Positions 21,210 through 33,000 of a DNA stretch of 64,000 nt are shown here, in pieces. Position 1 is the first letter of the stretch. Every line of letters begins with the position of its first letter. The notes below the pieces were generated by a model that had not been told where the DNA came from, did not search any database, and worked only from the letters and a program-made list of their open reading frames with translations. Source of the DNA: Takakia lepidozioides (lineage: Eukaryota; Streptophyta; Takakiopsida; Takakiales; Takakiaceae); assembly GCA_030704615.1 (NCBI GenBank), contig CM060732.1:12896001-12960000 (forward strand). The letters are read 5' to 3'. Made by a program: the position numbers and the translations under genes.

Positions 21210-22719
21210 CTACAAATTTTTATCCATCCTCCAACAATTTTTGGGCTCAGGCCAATTGAATAGCCCCGTCATGAAACGCTTCACAACATTTTCTAGTTTG
21301 TATCGCATTTCTACTGTGTCTACACACAAGTTTTCCAGAGCGGAAGCAAAACAGGTTCCAGTAGACATATCGTTGAACAGACTTGCATCGAACATGTTAC
21401 CCCCATTTATTGCCTGGGCTATCTTCCCAATTGCAAAGGTCTTTGATGGCACGGTTAGAGGGGGCCTACGAGGTGTGCCATCTGATTGGTTGTTGGCTAC
21501 ATTATGAACAATTGCAATTTCAGGTGCAATCCCCCATCTATATGCGAGAGTCTTTATCATCTTGTCTCTGCTCTCGAAAATGTACAACGTGGTTTTTGGG
21601 TCATCCGTCGTGGAGGCCATCCCCCAATCGCATACCCCGATGTACATATCTTCAGACCCTTGTGGAAAATGCAACAAGATGTTGTCGGGGGACATGTCGT
21701 TGTGCAAGAGGTGGTGATTATGGACGTTGAGCATGATGTGCAAAAGCGCCCATGTCAATTAGGTGCGATTCTGTCGGAATCGAACCAGTCGGTTGACCTC
21801 CTGCATTTCTTGCTCCGTCCCCCGTCGTTCCATTAACTCCCTGTTATCCCGATCATTCCCCCATTTCCTGTCAATACTCAACCATGATCGTATGGTCCCC
21901 CCATTCCACCAATGTGTGTAACCTTCATTTCGACGTGGATGCAACGCAAAATACTTTATGATGCCGAAATGATGGAAGTTTACAGCCTACGCCTCATTGT
22001 TATGTTGGACTTTGACAAGCTCAACATTTGTTTCCCTGGGCGTTTTCCCTGCTAGCTCCCAAGATGGAGGAATGAATTGATCCCCAACAATTCTAACCCT
22101 CCGAATTGTACCATACCCTCCCTGTTTGGGCGCGTCGAGTTGTTGTACCTGTGCGTTTGTGGATATGTATCTCACGTTCAATGCCACATCCGCGGACGAG
22201 GACCATGCCTTCCATGGGAGTGGTTTTGTACGTCGTTTGGCGTGGGCCTTTGCCATGTCAAACCACCAATCCACAAGCACAAACAACTCCTCCTCCGAAG
22301 TTGGCATGCGACCTTCAGCTACATGTGTTTTCGTAACAAACTTGTCCATGGTTTGCCTCAGATTCCATGTGGCATCATGGGCCCGGTCCTCCATCCATTT
22401 GGTGAACTGGAACTTCGCCATGTCCTCCTCCCATTCATCCCCGGCCAAAGCCTCCCTCATTCTCATCTCCATATTGTGCTGGAATCTAAGGAACCTCTCA
22501 TTCCCATGTCGGACATACAAAAGATTCAAACGCATTATGTCATTGTCCTTCAAATAATCCAGCACTACTTGCTTCACCACCTTCGCGGCCTCTGCGCTTG
22601 GATAGTTTTTTTTTGTTGACCTGACTATCCCGTTCATGTGCGTGTTTATGCTTCCTACCTTTACGCCCACTTCCCAAGGAACCCCCTGACACTGCGTTCG
22701 AAGCAATGTTTCCGGACAT
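21210..22719 (-). pseudogene. Protein-kinase-like gene carried in the composite element
   Basis: From ATG 22719 the protein begins with a Lys/Arg-rich part (GRKGRKHKHAHERD). It then changes frame at a run of nine T on the plus strand (about 22606-22614) and continues in the frame ending at 21210. Kinase landmarks are in order: glycine-rich loop GGYGTIRRVRI, candidate ATP-binding Lys in VELVKVQ, hinge-like WWNGGTIRSW, catalytic loop HNDMSPDNILL (HND replacing HRD, Asp and Asn kept), metal-binding DWG in VCDWGMAS, and APE in IAPEIA. The same frame has TAG at 21987-21989 and TAA at 21759-21761. The protein would phosphorylate Ser/Thr/Tyr if active; I see no other domain I recognise. It lies between palindrome arrays and is probably cargo of a transposon. 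Kinase fold assignment is strong, inactivity nearly certain. Confidence 0.75.
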
Positions 22720-23035
22720 GATGAAAGTACTCTGCGGAATAGACGCGGCTTCGTAACGGAAAACTAAACCCAGACTATTGATAACCTTATATACTAGCAG
22801 ACCAATTTCCTCACCCTCTATTGGTATAGTACCCAAAGCAAACTCTCCCGTAGTCCCAGGAAAGAAAGGAAAAAACTCCTCCCCCACACAAATCCACTTT
22901 CTTCCCCCCCCCACGCTCAGTCCTGGCCACCGAAGTTCAAACTCCAAGAAGCCCCAGAACCGCACTCACAGAGAGGGAAAAAAGTGGGTTGGGAATGAGG
23001 GGTAGGCCCTTATATACTGCCTGGAGAGGCCTGAC

Positions 23036-23505
23036 GTGCGACCGCCTCTGCTGCCCATTCACGCCTCGTCACGTGTCCAGGGAGCGGTCGCACCTAATAA
23101 CAAAAAAGAAAAAGTCTGCGACCACCACCGGCTGGTGGTCGCATCCATTTAAAAAATAATTAAAAATGTGCGACCATCCCCTGCTGGTGGTCGCACCCAT
23201 TTAAAAAATAATTAAAAATGTGCGACCATCCTCTGCTGGTGGTCGCACCTATTTAAAAAAAATGAAAAAGTTGCGACCACCACCTGCTGGTAGTCACACC
23301 CAATTTAAAAAAAAAGAAAAAATGTGCGACCACCCTTTGCTTGTGGTCGCACCTATTAAAAAAAATGAAAATGTTGCGACCACCACCTGCTGGTGGTCGC
23401 ACCCATTTAAAAAATAAGAAAAGCGACCACCCGCTTCTGGTGGTCGCACCTATTTTAAAAAAATAAAAATTTGTCCGACCAACCTTTGCTGACGGTCGCA
23501 TGATT
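23036..23505. repeat. Palindrome array A, right copy
   Basis: About eight or nine GCGACCACC...GGTGGTCGC units mostly have CCTGCTGG loops and A-rich spacers (ATTTAAAAAA). Orientation matches the middle array and is inverse to the left array. It sits just upstream of the kinase-like gene's start and just inside the right ACGTCAC cluster. Confidence 0.85.
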
Positions 23506-23654
23506 GATAATATAAATCATAATATATGAATTTTACAGATAATTAAAGAAGTCCATGTAATGAGGCCACATCGGTTGCCACGTTTGTTCTCAGAGTAAAT
23601 AGTCAATAGTAAAGCAAAAAAATAAACATATTTATGTACAGTTTCGTCGGTTTA

Positions 23655-23725
23655 GGATGTGACGTAACGCACGTCCGTCGCTGACGTCGGACGTGACACT
23701 GACGCGTCAACGCCACGTCACGTCC
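23655..23725. repeat. ACGTCAC-rich terminal motif cluster, right
   Basis: TGACGTAACG, ACGTCGGACGTGACACTGAC and CCACGTCACGTCC pack into 70 bases. The combination ACGTCGGAC(C/G)TGACACTGACGCG is shared with the left cluster at 12898-12965. Both lie outside the palindrome arrays. Confidence 0.5.
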
Positions 23726-23729
23726 AAAT

Positions 23730-24384
23730 TTGCAACTAGGAATCCTACAACCCCAAACAGAAACCCCAACCCTTGTCAGCCTTAGGACCCACCTCAACCC
23801 CGATAGTGAACCTTGCCATCCCGCCCCTATGCATGATATTGCGCACCATGCATGCATGCAACATTCATCCACAGTGTACATCCAATCAGGCTTCATCCAT
23901 CCAAAAACATTCATCCCCCATACATTGCAAACAGGACAACAAGGACACAACCATCCCATTTCAAATTTGGCCCCGAATAAAACCAAAAGAAAACTTCATA
24001 TCAAGTGTCACAGTCATCAGAATCAGTCTCGATCTCCTGTGCTATGTCATCCACAAAGATTCTGGCCCCAACACCACGTCTTCTACCACGGCCGTCGATG
24101 GGTGGACTCCGAGTGCCATGAACGGACATGCTTGCTGCGAGTGCCTCCGCATAGACAGGTAGCACGCAAGACCGAGGAGGACTGGAAAGAAGTCCAAATA
24201 GGTGTGATAGCCCTGGAGGGTAAGTGGAAGCACGCGGACTCCTGCACATGTCGACAAAAACCCATTTTGAACACAATGATGCAATGCACAAGTCCAACGA
24301 AGAGGATGTCTCCCATGTGAACTTTGCCTCAAGAACAGTGATTCTCGATATTGAAACAACAATGCAAGCATCCACAGGTTGAAC
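23730..24384. other. Interval without a recognised gene
   Basis: Several overlapping frames occur on both strands, but none has family-like sequence. The right part should be the 3' untranslated region of the methyltransferase-like gene that ends at 24385. Confidence 0.4.
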
Positions 24385-27300
24385 TTACTCACAGGCAAAG
24401 TCGGAGTCCAGCTCCTTGTCGGAAGTCTCCTCTGTATCAATATCAGCGGGACGGGGCTTCGGAAGGACTTGAGAAGTGTGTCCACCCAAACCCATCAGGA
24501 GGTTCTTGTAAATCTCAGCATCCCCTTCAATCCCAAAGAGATGTCGCGCACTGGCCTTGCAAGCGTGGTACGAAGCACCTGCAGTGGAATAGAATGAAGG
24601 AAGCAGACATTGAAGACACATTTGGAACGGTGGGAAGTGCTGAAAGTGCAAGCTCAATCAAACCTCATGAAATGTGAATGTTGAAGAGACGAACCTGTGC
24701 CCATTGACAAATCCAGAACTCTGGCGTCTGTGTAGGTGCAGCACTCCACAATCGTTTGAATGAAAGTCGGGCTCCTCTCCCTCGCCCCTCTCCAAGGAAC
24801 CCCATTCCCCCTTCGCAAGCACACGTTGCTGTCGACGTAGTTGTGGTGCATGTCATCCGTGGGAGGATCTGTCATGTCGTCTATGAACTTGCCCCCATGA
24901 GTGATGGCGAACTCCGCAATGCCGGCCGGAGTCGTTGGTGGATGCACTCGGACGAGACAAACAGCTTCAAACAAACGAGTCTGCGAACAGGACATCCACA
25001 AGGAACTAAGAAGCTTCAAAAATCAGGCCCCTACATATGAGTTCGAGCGACCTATACAACTCCATCCGAGAACCACCAAGAAGAGGAAGAAGAAGGCAAA
25101 TTTACCATCTCTCCCGGACAATCCCCCTTCGTAAGGTACATGTTCTTCACACAATTCCATGTCTTCACGACTCTCATGCCCGAGGCTTTCAAATAGCTGG
25201 CAAGTGCACGGCGACAGCGAACGTCGATGGACTGGATGAGCACCAAAACACCTGCATCGGACAGGAAAAAATTGCAAAAGGAGAAAACCCACCGCCAGTA
25301 GCGCTCATCAAAAGCATTCCAACCCGGACAAGCACCCGATGGAGGGACATCCGGGACTGCCAACCCATCAGGGATGTCCAAGATGATGAGTTCGGCTGCA
25401 TATGGCTTCTCCTTCCCGTTCATCCAGGATTTGGTCATTTTAGCCTACTCAAGAGGATTGAAACGATCCATGCCCACAACAGAGAAGAAGCAAAAGAGAA
25501 CACGCACCGTGCCAAGGAACTCCACAATCCTCTCCCACACTGGTGATGGCTCGCCGTTGAAATCATGTTTCTTGGACTCCATCATGGCAAGGAACCCGAC
25601 GTTGGCCATCTCCAACCTGGTAGGGCGAATGACCCTCATGGGATGTTCCACTGCATGGTACGGGTCCTTGGGATCAACCACCCCCTTGTTCTTTCTCACG
25701 GATCCCCTACCATGCGGTGGAGTCTGCTGGACATGCACCACTGGGCCAATATCTGCAACACTTCCCTGCCCTTGTGCCACCTTCCCTCTACCCCTTCCTT
25801 TCCCCACAACACCAGCAACATCTTTTCCCTTTGCCTTTCTTCCTCTACCCGAGGTATCTTGAGCGGGAGGCTCCTTCTCTGCAAGAGTCCTCAAATTTTG
25901 TTCATGAATGTCGAGGTCGGCTGCTGCGGCAGTGGCTGCAATACGCTCATTCTCTCTCCTCAAAGACACCTCCGGAGCTGGGGTCTCAGAAGGAGGGCAA
26001 TCCAAATACCAACCACAAGAAGAAAGATGGTCTGGGCCCCAGTCATGCAAGATCCTAGTAGTAAACATGGGCTGGTTGCCAGCAGGGACAAGCCAAAGGT
26101 CCACGAAATCTAGATGTTTGTCTAAGCAATTCTCTTCCATGAGAACAAACTTTATGTACCTGCAGGAACAGAGATAGCCTCATTATGCAATGCAATTATT
26201 GTCTCTCAGCTTTTTCATCACACCAGGAAGACCCCCTTAAACAGTATGCGGCACAGTACATTGCAACCACAACACACTAAGTAGCCTGAACGGCCCAGGG
26301 TGTGCACCTGTAAAGGCATCGTTTCCAGGCTTCCTCTCCTTTTTCTTGCTGGTCAAGGTCATTTGTTCGACTGATGCCACCCTCCTTGCTGAACTCTCTA
26401 AAGAAACAAGAGTGCCACACTGTGGCTCTCCATTTCCTCATGTATGCTTCGAAGGAGACCTTCGGTGCTGTCATAGTGATGCCATAGTCAGCCAGCTGAG
26501 TATGCAGAACCGACCGGGCCCTTTCTTCCAACTGCAAAACAATTCAAATGCAAGAATGAACCCAAAAACAATCACAGCAAATATAAGAGGCAATGGAAAG
26601 AGAAGGACAGGAAAAGAGAAAAGAAAGTGACACATGAAAGGACATCACACCTGGCTCCAGTAAGTGGCATTGTGAAGCCATGTGTCCAGCACATTGTCAC
26701 TGACAGGAATGACACGCTGGGTCTTCTTCTCTTTCTCCGGCCTGGGGAACATTTGGGTATCCCTAACTGTGGGATCGGAGTTCCATATCTGTAGCCACTT
26801 CACCTTCTGTTCTGAAGACACAACGGCGGTAGACAACCTGTGCAACTTCTCCTGGGCCGTCTCTGGCTTGTCTGGCTTGTTATAATGGTTTTTTTATCTC
26901 CAGGAGAAACTGCGATCCGAATGATGGGTCGGCAATTCTCAACTGCTTCACAAAAGCACTCATTATAGTCCTTCTTGTAGCGGTCATCTCTTTCTGGATG
27001 TGACTCTCAACCCCCTTTGCTGTCCTTCTCTCCTCAGGGGTTGAGCTGTAGTATTCCAGTTTGTCATGCTCCCCTGCATCTGCAATGTCTTGCTGCAAGG
27101 GAATGCACGAGAGTTGCATCAACCCAAGGTCAAGGGAAACAAACAGAAACAAACATGTGGAAGCAGGAATATGGAAAGGCCAGATGAATGAAGATGTATC
27201 TCACCATGTACATGTACTCCATGAAAGCCTCACAGGTCAACGAGTACCACGTTTCCGATGTCTTGGAGCTTTCGCACTTCTTGTACGTCTCTGCTGAAAG

Positions 27301-28088
27301 GATGGTCTTGAAGTTGGTCAAGGGCATCTGCCCAATCCTTTGTATCCTATACAGTGTGTGAACCAGACTCGTTTTGACATGCGATGTCTCCGTCCCTCTG
27401 CAGAATGATATCTGAAAGTCAGAATGAAATTCAAGGACTTGAATCAAAGAACCACGGAACCACAAGTGAAACATGTAGAATGAGAAACCAACCTGTTCAC
27501 ATCATTCATTGCCGTCAGAAGACCCATCATGTTCCCGTCACAATCCAGCACCATCGATCGAATAGAGTAATGCCACTCTTCCTCCTGTGAGTGCAGCCTC
27601 CCAATGACAGCCATCCATGCAAGCAACCGGTGGTTGTCATCCCAAACGTGAAACATCTTCCCTGAGAATGCCCGGGTGGAAGGTTTCCTGGAGAGAAGAA
27701 GTTCGAAGGATTCGTTCACCTGTCTCCAAATGGGATCCCAGGAGTCCACGATTGACTCATCCACAAGGAGCTCATTGCCTCTGGAATCCTTTGTAGAAAC
27801 GTAAAAGACTACGGATCCATCCAAATACCCATGAACAAACTCGGCCTCCAGCTTGAGAATGTCCTTGATGAGGGGTGGACGAACGACGGGCATGGAAACC
27901 AACCTACACAGGGGAATCTTCAACCTCCCACCCGGGGCAAACATACTTTGTACCACAAGCTGAGAGTTTACCTTCTGACCCCCCAGCATCTCAGCGGCTT
28001 TGCTTTCATAGAACTCATCGTCAACATCAACAATGATCTCCTTCCCCTGCCCCAAAGGGATCTCCTCCGCCACACTTTGCATCTTCTC
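24385..28088 (-). CDS. Multi-exon gene, C-terminal permuted amino-methyltransferase-like domain (copy A)
   Basis: Eight exons chain in phase with GT-AG borders: 28088-27493, 27397-27205, 27092-26651, 26531-26308, 26159-25508, 25444-25106, 24980-24695, 24578-24385 (TAA). From ATG 28082 this gives about 972 residues; an upstream exon is likely. The third exon has one base too many: seven T at 26889-26895 shift the frame, and its length is 442 where copy B has 441. The N-terminal 600 residues match no family I know. A Lys/Gly-rich linker follows (GRGRKAKGKDVAGVVGKGRG). Exon 6 has ELIILDIPDG (about 718-727), in the place of motif IV, then WRWVFSFC, GVLVLIQS and LASYLKASGM. Exons 7-8 have PWRGARERSPTFIQTI, then VLDLSMGTGASYHACK (about 901) and LFGIEGD, matching SAM-binding motifs I and II. 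Order IV then I is that of permuted N4/N6 amino-methyltransferases. Fold inferred; activity unproven. Confidence 0.65.
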
Positions 28089-28289
28089 CTGCAGGGTTGT
28101 TCATTCAAATTGATATAAGAGAGAGGCATGAAACGATGGTGTTTCAGCATGGCAGATAGGCCCTGTGTGGCCAAATTTCTCACTAGAAAACAAGCATTGT
28201 GGGGGCTGAAAACACAAGCGTTGCCGCACAATGTTTCAGCTTCCAAATTCAAGTGTTTTGAACATGATAGTTGGCCCTATTCAAATGAA

Positions 28290-28600
28290 AAAAGCAATGA
28301 CAAGGTGGGCTCAAACAGTGTGCGTTGACGCACACTGTTTGAGCTGCCTGGTAAGTGTGCATTGAACCTCAAAGACATGCCCCATGATGCCAAATTTCAC
28401 AAGAAAAAAACAATGACAAGGTGGGCTCAAACAGTGTGCGTTGCACACAGTTTGAGCTGCCAGGTAAGTGTTCATTGAACCTCAAAGACATGCCCTTAGT
28501 GGCCGATTTTCAGATGAAAAAAACAAAGAAAATGTGAGCTCAAACAGTGTGCGTTGACGCACACTGTTTGAGCTGCCAGGTAAGTGTTCATTGATCCTCA
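28290..28600. repeat. Three tandem units each with a long palindrome (family C), copy A side
   Basis: Units of about 110-130 bp share CTCAAACAGTGTGCG...CGCACACTGTTTGAG (roughly 36-bp palindrome; the middle one shortened), then GCTGCC(T/A)GGTAAGTGT and CATTGAACCTCAAAGACATG. They lie upstream of the first recognised exon of copy A, probably in its first intron. The core GTGCG-TTGA-CGCAC resembles the palindromes in copy B's introns. Confidence 0.85.
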
Positions 28601-28917
28601 CAAACGTACCCTGTGTTGCCGAATATCACATGAATCACAAAAACAGTCCAAGTATATATATACATATCAAGAGTTAGCTCCTAGTGACTACCACTATCTC
28701 AATTCTATTCTTGTGTTGCAGATTATGCGTACTTTACAAGAGCTCTCACAGCTGGAACTTGCACCGAGACTTGCCCCTAGAGTTCTTCAAGAACAAATAT
28801 CTATCAATGGCCTAAGTTTTGCAAAGCTGCATTGTAACTTATTGTTGGACAATGGCTATAGTCTGAGGATGCCAAGCCCATTATGCTCTACAATCTACTC
28901 CCAAAATCAATTTTCCG

Positions 28918-29340
28918 TGACGCCCCCAGGACGCCGGGGAATCGCAACGCTACAGCCCTGCGACGACGGGGAATTGCCAAAAAAAAAAAAAAAAACAACA
29001 CGTTTTTTTTTTTTTTTTTTTTTTTCTCCGGGCATTGCGATTCCCCGCCGTCGCAGGAGCGCCCGGCCGTCACAAAAGCGTCGCTGGGCTGCGGCGTTGC
29101 GACGTCTCGTTGCGATTCCCCGGCGTCGCAACCCCCCCAGTGCGTTGGCGGGGGAATGGGGTCAGGCCCCTTTCCGGCGACGGCATGGCATCGCAAGATG
29201 CCACAACGTTGTCCGAGCGCCGGCGTTACGACGCCCCGACATCGCAAATCCCGAGCCGGGCGCCTGTGCGACGCTGCAGTCGCAGGGGGTCAGCACGTCC
29301 GGCTCGTCCGGCGCGCCCGAGGTCCTGGCGTCGCTAACCC
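28918..29340. repeat. GC-rich palindrome array B, first copy, with A and T runs
   Basis: GCGACG/CGTCGC words and phrases such as TTGCGATTCCCCGGCGTCGC recur around a run of 17 A (28980-28996) and a run of 22 T (about 29004-29025). The same words occur at 63.33-63.76 kb. Long frames through this block on all strands are low-complexity and not credible genes. Confidence 0.7.
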
Positions 29341-29349
29341 CCCCTAAAC

Positions 29350-29760
29350 GTAGTAGTGTCTTCGAGAAGAAAAATACAGACATATTGCCAGAACATCGAC
29401 CTTATGACTGTGTAATCGAGTTACAAAAATGAGCCCAACCACCATTCGGCCCAGTCTATAACTTATCCCAGACGGAGTTGGCTGCATTATGTGAACACAT
29501 TGATGAAAATTTGTCAAAGCACTTCATCCGACATTCAAAATCACCTGCGGGGGCGCCTATCTTGTTTGTGAAAAAGAAGGACGGATCAACCAGGAAAAGA
29601 CGACGCCATCTTGGATATGGCAATCCAATGTGCGTTTTACGGCGTTCCACAACGTGAACCCGGACAGTGCATTAAGTGCCGAACCCGGGAAATATCCGAC
29701 CCCGGATGAACGCGGAGATGGCGTTCTTGACATTATGTATGTTTTTTTTTAAAGAAGGCA
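29350..29760 (+). mobile_element. Ty3/gypsy reverse-transcriptase fragment
   Basis: The plus frame reads DILPEHRPYDCVIELQK, a TGA stop, then [39 protein letters not shown] and KDGS. This is the entry of a Ty3/gypsy reverse transcriptase, just before the catalytic palm. The core YxDD motif is absent, and the match decays after about 29605. It abuts palindrome array B. A Ty3/gypsy gag of unrelated position occurs at 38.0-38.5 and 58.5-59.5 kb. Confidence 0.8.
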
Positions 29761-30096
29761 AAATCCATGTATGAGAGGGCGATGACAGATCTCATGTGCG
29801 TAATATTTCATCCAAATCACCAAACATCCACATTTGGAGAAAATGGCCTTATTGATGGCAATAGGGGCGCCCAATAAACAGCCAGTGAGAGCGATCCATT
29901 TGGGGGGTTAGAAGGCAGACACGCACATCGCTAACCACATGCATAACTGATAGCTTATGAGGGTTCCTTACTTTCTCTATTGTTGTTAGTCAAGCTGGAG
30001 AGTTGCGGGAGTGAGAGAGAAGACATAGGAAGAATACGTAGAAGGCAATCCCTTTACTTCACGAGTGCGAGAGAGAGGAAAAACGCGCGAGTCAGA

Positions 30097-33000
30097 ATGA
30101 GAAAGTTGCGCAATCTGCAAAACGCTGATGAGCAAGTTGCACAGGATACGTCCACCCAGGAATCACAACAGATGAGAGAGGAGGTCCAGCCTCAAATGGA
30201 GGGAAGAAGGGAAGGGGAGGAGACTGCCCCGGAGACCAATGTGCATGACATGGACATCGACACCACCGTCGCTGAGAAAGAAGCGACACCAAAGGAGGCA
30301 GTGAGGCCTCAGGAAGAAGAGGCTTCGGGAAGTGGTGTCATCAAACACAAGGTGATCCTTCTTCCAATCTGCATGAATCTCGCAAGACTGTGGTACCAAG
30401 TGAATAGACAGGATATGAGAGATCCCCTGAAAATTGGGTGCGGCACTGCACTCAGTTTTGAGGGGAGCTCTATCACTTCCATTGTGGGCCGAGGTGAATA
30501 CTTAAGTCTTAGAGGCAGCAGGATCTGCAATGGAAGCCTGAGATGGACACGGGGAAACTGCACTCATTTTTAAGGGATGCTAGGCAATCGTTTGGGCATT
30601 AGGGAAAGAGGAAGGTGATGTTCAGAGTTTAGGGCCGAGAGACAGTGGAGTGGTCACCCAGAACTGAGTGCGCTAGCGCACTCAATTTCTGAGCACCATG
30701 GAATCATTGATTTGCTATCGAGTGAGGTGAACGATAGATAGAAAGTGTGTTTATTCCATAGTGAGATCTCTAATGAGTTCTGAGAATCACATTAACTTTA
30801 ACCTGGAAACTAAGTGCGGTGGCGCACACAGTTTTGAGGTGTGGTCGACAATCTTCGTGGACAGAGGTGAAGACCCCAATGAACTCAAAACAGAAAGTAG
30901 ACAGATAGAATGGTCAATTTGCTTATGAGAGAGGTGAAACGATAGTTAGAAAGTGTGTTTCATTCAAAGTGAGATGTCTTTTGAGTTGTCAGAATGACAG
31001 TAACTCTAACCTGGAAACTGAGTGCGGTGGCGCACTCAGTTCTAAGGTGTGGTCAACCATCTTCGTGGACAGAGGTAAAGACCCCGGTGTGCTCGCAATA
31101 GAAAGCAGGCAGACAAAGTGGAGGGCTCCCAAAAATGAGTGCGCCACCGCACTCAGTTTTTTGAGCACCTATAGATGGTATGATGTCTGAGATGAACTAT
31201 AAGGTAAAAATGATTGTAGAAATTGGAAAGCATTCTTTTTTACTTGTGGGAAAAACATCAGAATACCCTGGAAACTGAGTGCGGTGGCGCACTCAGTTTT
31301 AAACAGTGGACTCGTAGATCTTTGAAGACAGTAGGTAAGTCGAAGTTGATATGAATCTGCTGAATGAGAGACAGAGTGAGGCCCGGAATTGAATGCGCTG
31401 CCGCACCCATTTTTTTGTAGCGGATTTGGGTGAGTCAAATGTCAATTTGTGAGATGGAAAATCCGGTTTTTATTTGAATGTACAGTTGTACAGTTTTGAT
31501 GTGGTGGCGCACTCAGTTTCTGCCTCTAGAATAAAGCACACAATGTGGAAGAGGAAGTGACAGAGGAGCCATTGACTGAGTAGAGATGGAGTGCCTGCAA
31601 TGAACATGATTTCATAGATGTCATGGAAGGTGTCCAAAAAATGAGTGCGCCACCGCACTCAATTCTTGTAGGTGCAAGATCAGGAAAATGTAGCTATAAA
31701 ATGACGGAAAGGCTATAATTGTAGGAGGTGCAGGGGAGGAAAAGAAAAGGATTGCAGCCTAAGAAGCAGCAGCAGGCAGTGACTGAGAAGCATGTTGAAG
31801 AAGACGATCCTTTCTACGAAGAGCGAGCGGCAAAGGTCCTCGTGTACCAGAAGGTTAATTCCGCGCAGGTGATCAAGTCTATGCAGGTACCTGGAGGCAA
31901 GATTATGATCCCTCTCTGCCGCCTAATATCAATGCCAATCGTTCGACCTGCCCTAACGAGGGATGGGTCCAAGTTGGAGCAAGATTTTAGTTACGGATAC
32001 ATAGAGGGTTCTCCGGTGTTTTACGTGTCCTTGTGCGATGCCAGTGGAAAGGAGGTCTTGGTGGACGAGTCAATTGTGAAAAGCTAGGATCCAATATGGC
32101 GAGAAGTAAACGAGGAGTTCGAGGCCCAGATTTCGAAGAGACTGTCTACACAGGTGTTCTCCGGGAAAATGTTTCATATCTGGGATGACAATTACCGCTT
32201 CATGCCCTGGATGAACGTCATAAACAAATATCACAGCACAGACAAGGACTGGCACTACCTTGTGGCGTCCATGGTGCTGGATCCAAAATGAAACGTCACA
32301 GCACTTCTCACGGCTATGCATGACATCAACAAGTAAGTATAATGCTCACCCTTCATGCCATCAAAACTCTCCAATTTGTTCTGTCTGTTTTGTATTTCCT
32401 GGTGAAGGAGGAAGTCATAGTGTTTCTGTTGTGACTGCAAGGGAACTGAAAGTGCACACGTGACGACGAATTTGGTCCACACTCTATTCAGGATACAGAA
32501 GGTGGGCCAAATGCCACTAATCACCTTCAAAAACCTTATCAGTGCTGAGGCTTACAAGAAGTGCGAGACCTCCAAATCCGCCGACACATGGTACAAGCTG
32601 ACTGTGACTACATGATTCTGTGACTACATGTACGCTGTAAGTATTCCTTCCCTAGCTCTGTCTACTTGTTCATTCAGAATACCAGTTGACTCATACATTG
32701 TATACTGGAATGTTCAGCAAGAGATTGCGGAGGCTGGAGAGAAAGGGAAAGCAGAGTACTATGCCAAAAAAGATCCAGGGGAGCGATCCTCAAAAGGAGT
32801 GGAAGAATCTATAAACAAGGAGATGGAGGTGGCGAAGAGGCACTACATGAGCGCGTTCGTAAAACAACTCAGAATAGCCGACCCTGCTTTTGGTCCAGAG
32901 TTCTTGAATCAGGTCAAGATCTACTAGAATGTGAACACCAAGCCCGAAAGGATGTAGGAGAAGCTTCATCGCCTGTCCACTGCCGTAGTGGAGCTAGAGG

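Noticed and set aside
23730-24320. 196-codon plus frame overlapping four others
   Set aside because: Five overlapping frames on both strands with no family features; likely open by chance downstream of the methyltransferase-like gene.
28584-29432. 282-codon plus-strand frame
   Set aside because: Much of it runs through GC palindromes, a T22 run read as poly-Phe, and the start of a gypsy fragment. It is not one protein.
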